This document shows, in pieces, positions 59,059 to 64,000 of a stretch of 64,000 nucleotides of DNA; within the stretch, counting starts at the first letter, position 1, and each line of letters begins with the position of its first letter. Under the pieces are notes generated by a model, which saw only the letters and a program-made list of their open reading frames with translations, ran no database searches and had not been told where the DNA came from. Made by a program: the position numbers and the translations under genes. The stretch comes from Nicotiana tabacum (taxonomy: Eukaryota > Streptophyta > Magnoliopsida > Solanales > Solanaceae): positions 994,501-1,058,500 of the forward strand of contig NC_134084.1 in the NCBI RefSeq assembly GCF_000715075.1, in the 5' to 3' direction.

Positions 59059-61972
59059 TGTCACGACTCGGATTTTCCACCGTCGGGATCATGATGGTGC
59101 CTAACCTTTCAATTGCTAGGAAAGCCAACAATTAGAAATTTAGTACGCTAAATCTTAAACGATTCAATAAATAACAACAATTATATTATAATAGATTTAA
59201 GAAGTGCGGAAATTCATAATAACCCAAATGTTTATACACAACTACCCAGAATCTGGTGTCCCAATTCATGAACTTCTAAGAGTCACTACAAATACTGGCT
59301 GAAGGAAAGTACAATTGTTTTCAAATAAAAGAAACAGTAAACTGAAATAACTAGAAAGGGACTCCAGGGTCTGCGAACATTAGCAGATTTACCTTGGGTC
59401 TTCTATGGGATTGAAGTCAACAGCTCAACTCGGGTCAATATAGTCCAGTATCGAAATCTGCACAGAAAGTGCAGAGTGCAGTATCAGTACAACCGACCAC
59501 ATGTATTTGTAAGTGTCAAGCCTAACCTCAGCGAAGTAGTGACGAGGCTAGGACAAGACACATACATAAACCTGTGCAGTTAAACAATATACAAGTAATA
59601 ACAACTAATAAAAGCTAAACAGATAATAACGAGAGGGGGAAAACATGCTGAGGGGAGTACAAGACTAAGAAAATGGTAACAGTAAAGAAACATAGCAAAC
59701 AACATGCTTTGCAATAATGAAAATATTAAACATAGCAAAAAAAACAAGTGCACGGCATCACCCTTCGTGCTTTTACTCTCATCCTCACCCTAATGAATGA
59801 AAGAAACGATAATAATGAATAAAAAATGGCACGACATCACCCTTCGTGCTTTACTCTCTTCCTCACATGGTAATGAATATGAAATGGCACGGCATCGCCC
59901 TTCGTGCTTTACACTCTTCCTCACATGATAATGAATATAAAGATGGCAAGGCATCACTTTTCGTGCTTTACACTCTTCCTCACATGATAGTGACTATAAA
60001 GATGGCACGGCATCACCCTTCGTACTTTACACTCTGCCTCACCAAATCAAGAACAATAATTAAAGGAAGATAGAATTATCAATAACAAGTCTCACTTCAA
60101 CATTTAGTTCCACAATGTTAACCTCAATTTTGAGTCAATACTAAATCACTATATATCAAATTCTGTAAAACATGATAAGAGTTGCTCAACATAAAGAATA
60201 ACTAGTCTAAGTATGAACAATATGATTAAAGAATACCACGATTATAAGAATAAGACTCACACACATGCTATGACTCAACAACAACACATAGTTACTCGTT
60301 ACCTCACCTATACGTTGTACTCAACAACCAAACACGTAGCACATATGCAATAATACCTAATCCCTTATGTCAAGGTTAGACACAACACTTACTACGCTCT
60401 AACGGCTAGCTCAAGCTCAATCATCACTTTTCCCTTCACACAAGCCTCCGGACCACTAGAATCTAGCAAATTACCAATCAAACAATTCAATTTAATCCTT
60501 AGGAACTACCCACGATTGCAAGGAATTCAATTTAGGCCATTTTTGAAAAACGTCAACACCCGGGTCCACTTGGTCCAAACCTGAAATTCAGATCAAAACC
60601 CGATTACTCATTCACCCCCGAGCCAGGATATATAATTGGTTTTGGAATCTGACCTCAATTTGAGTTCTAAATCCCCAAATTTCGAAACCCCTAGTTTCTA
60701 CCCAAAAATCCCCAATTCCACCATGAAAATCTTAGATTCTAGGTTGAAATTTTGTAAAACGAAGTGAAAGATTGAAAGAAACTAGTTTAGAATCACTTAC
60801 CTATGATTTGGGGAAGAAATGTTCTTTGGAAAATCGTCTAGAGGGTTTCTTATTTTGAAAATTTTGAGAAATGAGCAAAAATCCCGTCTAAGTTAGGTTT
60901 TACACAGCTGTAGTGTCGCATTTGCGACCTTAGCTTCGCAATTGTGAATCTCGCAAATACGAAGGGACCATCGCAAATGTGAGGTCCTTCACTTCTTTAC
61001 TGCCTTCGCAATTGCGAAGATAAGTTCGCAATTGCGAACATGAACCTCTGCAAATGCGACAAAAACATCGCATTGCAATCACTCCCCCTCCTAGCTTTAC
61101 TTCGTAAATGCGAAGAATTCTTCGCAATTGCGAAAACTGTATGTCCCATCTTCTCTTAGCATTTGCGATGAGAAGCTCGTAAATACAAACCAAACAGTGA
61201 TCGCAAATGCGAATCTTGACCTTGTATTTGTGAGGTTTGAGGCCTACAACAAGATTGAAGATCACTAATAGTTTTTTTCTAAGTTTCAAATCACTTTGTG
61301 GCCTATCTGAAACTCACCCGAGCCCTGGGGGATCCAAACCAAACATGCACACAAGTCTAAAAACATCATAAGAACCTGCTCGCGCGATCGAATCATCAAA
61401 ATAACACCTAGAACTAAAAATTTAGCACTAAATCACATGAATTTCCCAAGAACACTTCAAAATTCCTATTATCACAACCGAACACCCGAATCACGTCAAA
61501 ATAACTCCGTTTCTCACCAAATTTTACAGACATGACTTAAATATTATATTGAACCTGTATCGGGCTCTGGAACTAAAATACGGATCTGATACCAATAAGA
61601 TCAAACATAATAATCTCTAAAAAACTATTAAATTTTCAGACTTACAATTTTTAACAAAAAATCATAACTCGAGCTAGGGACCTCTGAATTCGATTCCGGG
61701 CACATGCCCAGGTCTCATATTTTGATACGGATCCACCAACACTGTCAAAATATGAGTCTGGGTCTGTTTATTCAAAAAGTTGACCAAAGTCAACTAAATC
61801 AAATTTTAAAGGCAAAAATTATTATTTTCGTCAACTTTTAACATGAAAGCTTTCTGGAAAAACGCCCAAACTGTGAATATGAAAATTGAGGAGGGATAAA
61901 ATAAGGTTTTAAAGGTCTCGGAATACAGAATTTGGATTTTAAATTATAAGATGACCTATCGGGTCATCACAC
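59059..61972 (-). repeat. 5' LTR of the Tekay element
   Basis: A 2914-bp LTR that carries the same minisatellite (59750-60043) and palindrome block (60911-61232) as its partner, with independent point changes. Confidence 0.93.
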
Positions 61973-62039
61973 CCTAGCTTAGGTATGTATTGATATTTGG
62001 CTAAAAATCCATGTTTTTATATGTAACTTACCTTGCACT

Positions 62040-62414
62040 TAGAGGTGGCAAAATGGTTCAAAGAAAACAGTTAACCACCCATATTATCTATTAAAAAATG
62101 GGTTGGATAATGAACTATTTAAAAATGGGTCAAATATGGATAAGAACCATATTATCCATTTAGAACCAATGGGTCTAGCTTTTATATTTGTAAAGTCTCA
62201 AATTGAGGGTTCCTCAAGTTAGGGAGACTAAGAATTCTCCCAAAAGTGATCATATGCAAGAAGTCATGGATAATATGGTTACCCATATTATCCGTAGTTA
62301 ACCCGTTTTTTATCCGTCTTAAATATGGATCGGGTCGGATAATTTATCCGTTTTTTCATTATTCGTTTTTTACCCGAACCATATCCGACCCAACCTACCC
62401 GTTTGCCACTCCTA
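62040..62414. mobile_element. hAT-type MITE
   Basis: A 375-bp element with terminal inverted repeats TAGAGGTGGCAAA and TTTGCCACTCCTA. The 8-bp target duplication is CTTGCACT (62032-62039) and CTTGCGCT (62415-62422), with one change. Ends and duplication length fit the hAT superfamily. The interior is rich in ATTATCC-like words and non-coding. Confidence 0.85.
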
Positions 62415-62422
62415 CTTGCGCT

Positions 62423-63744
62423 ATAATTCGATCTTATTAATTTTTGTGTGAATATTTGTGAATCGAGCTTAATAATATTATTTATATGTGTAGGATCACT
62501 TGGAAGTGATTCGGAAGTTTTCATGCAAAGTGAAGTAAAACAAGGAATAATCTGGAGAAACTATAAGTTTGGTTCCCAAGTCCGGACAGTGAAGAGAGGG
62601 TCACTTCGCATGACGGGGACTGAAGTAGAAGAGACCAGAAAAGTCCGGACAGCGAAGCGAGGTCACTTCGCGAGATCGGGACTGGAGCAGAAAATTTCAA
62701 CTTCTCCTAGACGAATTAGGAGAAGCCCAAATCGCCACCACTAACCCTAGCTACTATAAATACATCAAGAAAATGTGTGTGGGAGGGGGGGGAGTCATAC
62801 TTTGGACCGAGAGAGAGCACAGAGCCGCCGTTGAGGTCGGAATTCATCATATTCCATCTTTCTTCCATCAAACTTAGTAATCTTTACTTTTTTGATGATT
62901 TGTTATTTTGCTATCATGTCTATGTGGAGCTAAACTTTTTGTTGTAGGGTTGTGGTTGTCATGAATATTGTAGTTTATTAATTACATTACCGTTAATTCG
63001 AGTTATCATCTTTGGTTGTTTCTCTAATTTTGTGCATAATTACTTAAATATTTGGCCAGCAGTTGAGTTCTATTTACTATCTATGCTATGTTTGGGAAAG
63101 TCATGTTTAGATTAAAGTAGAATCAGAGAGAGCCTGTTTTTGAACCCGTGGCTTGAGGAAAGATTTCGCGGTTAGGATAGGAATATACCTAACAGTCTTG
63201 CTTAGTTGAATACCGTATAATAGATTCATTACCATAGTAATATAGTGTTGATATATTATGGATAGACGGATAGTATTATGGGAACATGCTATTTATATAA
63301 ACGATCCGGTCGCAACCATTGATAATCTAGATTAACAAGTGTGGTTATTGAACCCAATATAATTGATAAATCGACCACAACCCTGGAATCTTTATCTCCT
63401 CTGATCAAAATCCAACCACAATCGCTTGCTCCCAATTAATTTTGCTAATTACTTATTTAATTTCCGCAATAGTAGTTTAGTAAAAAAATAATATTTTTGA
63501 TTATCTTGGATAGTAATTGATTTTAATTAGCTTAGTTAACGATTAATCTAAGTCTTTGTCGGTTCGCCTTTCGAGTCACTTTATTACTTGACGGTCACGT
63601 ATACTTGTGTGTACTTGGGAAACCAACATGTATAAACGTAACTCAATCTTTCGTTTTATATTATCTGTGATAAATATCCGAAAATGACTCCATGCAAGGC
63701 CAGGATTTCCATCGCGCATATTTTGAGTGCTACACTTCCTCAAG
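62423..63744 (+). other. LTR-like or promoter-like sequence, unbounded
   Basis: Contains two related CpG-bearing units starting AAGTCCGGACAG (about 62578 and 62640), a perfect hairpin CTTCTCCTA/TAGGAGAAG (62701-62725), a TATA box TATAAATA (62755-62762), a G-run (62778-62792) and a T-rich leader-like part to about 63050. The style resembles an LTR of a large gypsy element, but neither end was found. No gene was recognised in 63050-63744. Confidence 0.4.
62755..62762 (+). promoter_or_regulatory. TATA box in the LTR-like sequence
   Basis: TATAAATA in a good plant core-promoter context, about 30 bp downstream of a 9-bp-stem hairpin. Confidence 0.5.
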
Positions 63745-63913
63745 ACGGTAGAGTTCCTACTATGTGACCAAGAGATAACGGGTTCGAATTATGGAAACAA
63801 CCTCTTGCCGAAATGCAGAGTAAGACTGCATACAATAGACCCTTGTGGTCTGGCTTTTTCCTGGAGGGATTCCTCACATAACGAAAATTTAGTGTACCAG
63901 ACTACCTTTTTTC
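63745..63913 (+). mobile_element. tRNA-derived SINE
   Basis: Begins ACGGTAGAGTTCCTAC (box A region), then GGGTTCGAATTATGG (box B), AATGCAGAGTAAGACTGC, ACAATAGACCCTTGTGGTC, TTAGTGTACCAGAC and a T-run tail. A 13-bp target duplication, ACACTTCCTCAAG (63732-63744) and ACACTTTCTCAAG (63914-63926), encloses it. The body matches Au/SolS-like Solanaceae SINEs. Confidence 0.85.
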
Positions 63914-63926
63914 ACACTTTCTCAAG

Positions 63927-64000
63927 GCAGAAATGAAATTAAAGCTTTCTGGTTATAGCATGGAGGCAATTCAAATAGCCTAACTAGATTTCCATGGACA
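63927..64000. other. window end, nothing recognised
   Basis: Short remainder after the SINE target duplication; no feature seen. Confidence 0.5.

Larger units (their letters stand above)
51062..61972 (-). mobile_element. Tekay-type Ty3/gypsy chromovirus
   Basis: A 10,911-bp minus-strand element with long LTRs (51062-53917 and 59059-61972) and perfect CCCTA duplications at 51057-51061 and 61973-61977. It has an initiator-Met primer site, a polypurine tract, gag-pol in gypsy order and a C-terminal chromodomain. Long LTRs that begin TGTGATGACCCGAT in coding sense are typical of Tekay/Del. The left LTR's terminal base pair is changed (TTTCATGAC where the partner has TGTCACGAC). Stops and frameshifts break gag and pol. 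Confidence 0.95.

Noticed and set aside
63745..63913. A tRNA gene
   Set aside because: The box A/box B head is tRNA-like, but it continues into a SINE body with a T tail and a 13-bp target duplication and does not fold into an intact tRNA by inspection.

Overview
The window is plant nuclear DNA, most likely from a Solanaceae genome (probably Nicotiana-like; this is an inference). The reasons are a six-exon laccase gene with canonical plant introns, a TS-type SINE and other Solanaceae-style SINEs, and plant-specific LTR retrotransposon lineages (Athila, Tekay and Reina-like chromoviruses, Ty1/copia). Four LTR-bounded outer units cover about 53.5 kb of the 64 kb. MITEs and SINEs fill much of the rest.

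Layout: 1-571 unassigned flank. 577-11291 complete minus-strand Athila-like Ty3/gypsy element (Athila-1), target duplication GTAGA. 11297-12371 laccase upstream region with a TATA box. 12372-21027 plus-strand laccase gene, open across all six exons (578 aa, all ten copper-ligand histidines and the T1 cysteine present). Its introns hold a MITE, a SINE, a young 5.15-kb Ty1/copia element (copia-A, 13386-18535, TTTGT), a chimeric 5S rRNA/TS-SINE insertion (18961-19242) and another SINE. 21042-22488 four small repeats. 22550-49280 an old Reina-like chromovirus (AGTTT) split by three later insertions: a second Athila-like element (Athila-2, 25001-36983, CAAAC), a Tekay-type solo LTR (38214-40066) and a non-autonomous copia element (copia-B, 41083-48609, GTAAT). 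49286-51056 spacer with MITEs. 51062-61972 Tekay-type chromovirus with LTRs of about 2.9 kb (CCCTA). 62040-62414 hAT-type MITE. 62423-63744 LTR-like sequence with a TATA box. 63745-63913 tRNA-derived SINE.

The only gene likely to work for the plant is the laccase, a secreted multicopper oxidase of the LAC14/15-like type. Every retrotransposon reading frame is broken by stops or frameshifts, so all are annotated as pseudogenes. Target duplications give an unambiguous insertion history: removing the three inserts and their duplications from the Reina-like element leaves 5353 bp, a normal size for that group.

The most interesting signals are: a full-length 5S rRNA copy fused at its 3' oligo-T end to a TS SINE inside one shared target duplication; a copia element whose coding region is ruined although its LTRs differ by only about 1 percent, with a leader carrying four copies of a repeat that centres on a small hairpin; CpG-rich palindromic words that recur in both the LTR and the internal 3' region of each Athila element; and a spliced-looking extra gene between pol and the 3' LTR of Athila-2. 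LTR differences were counted by eye and lineage names rest on motif recognition, not database searches.
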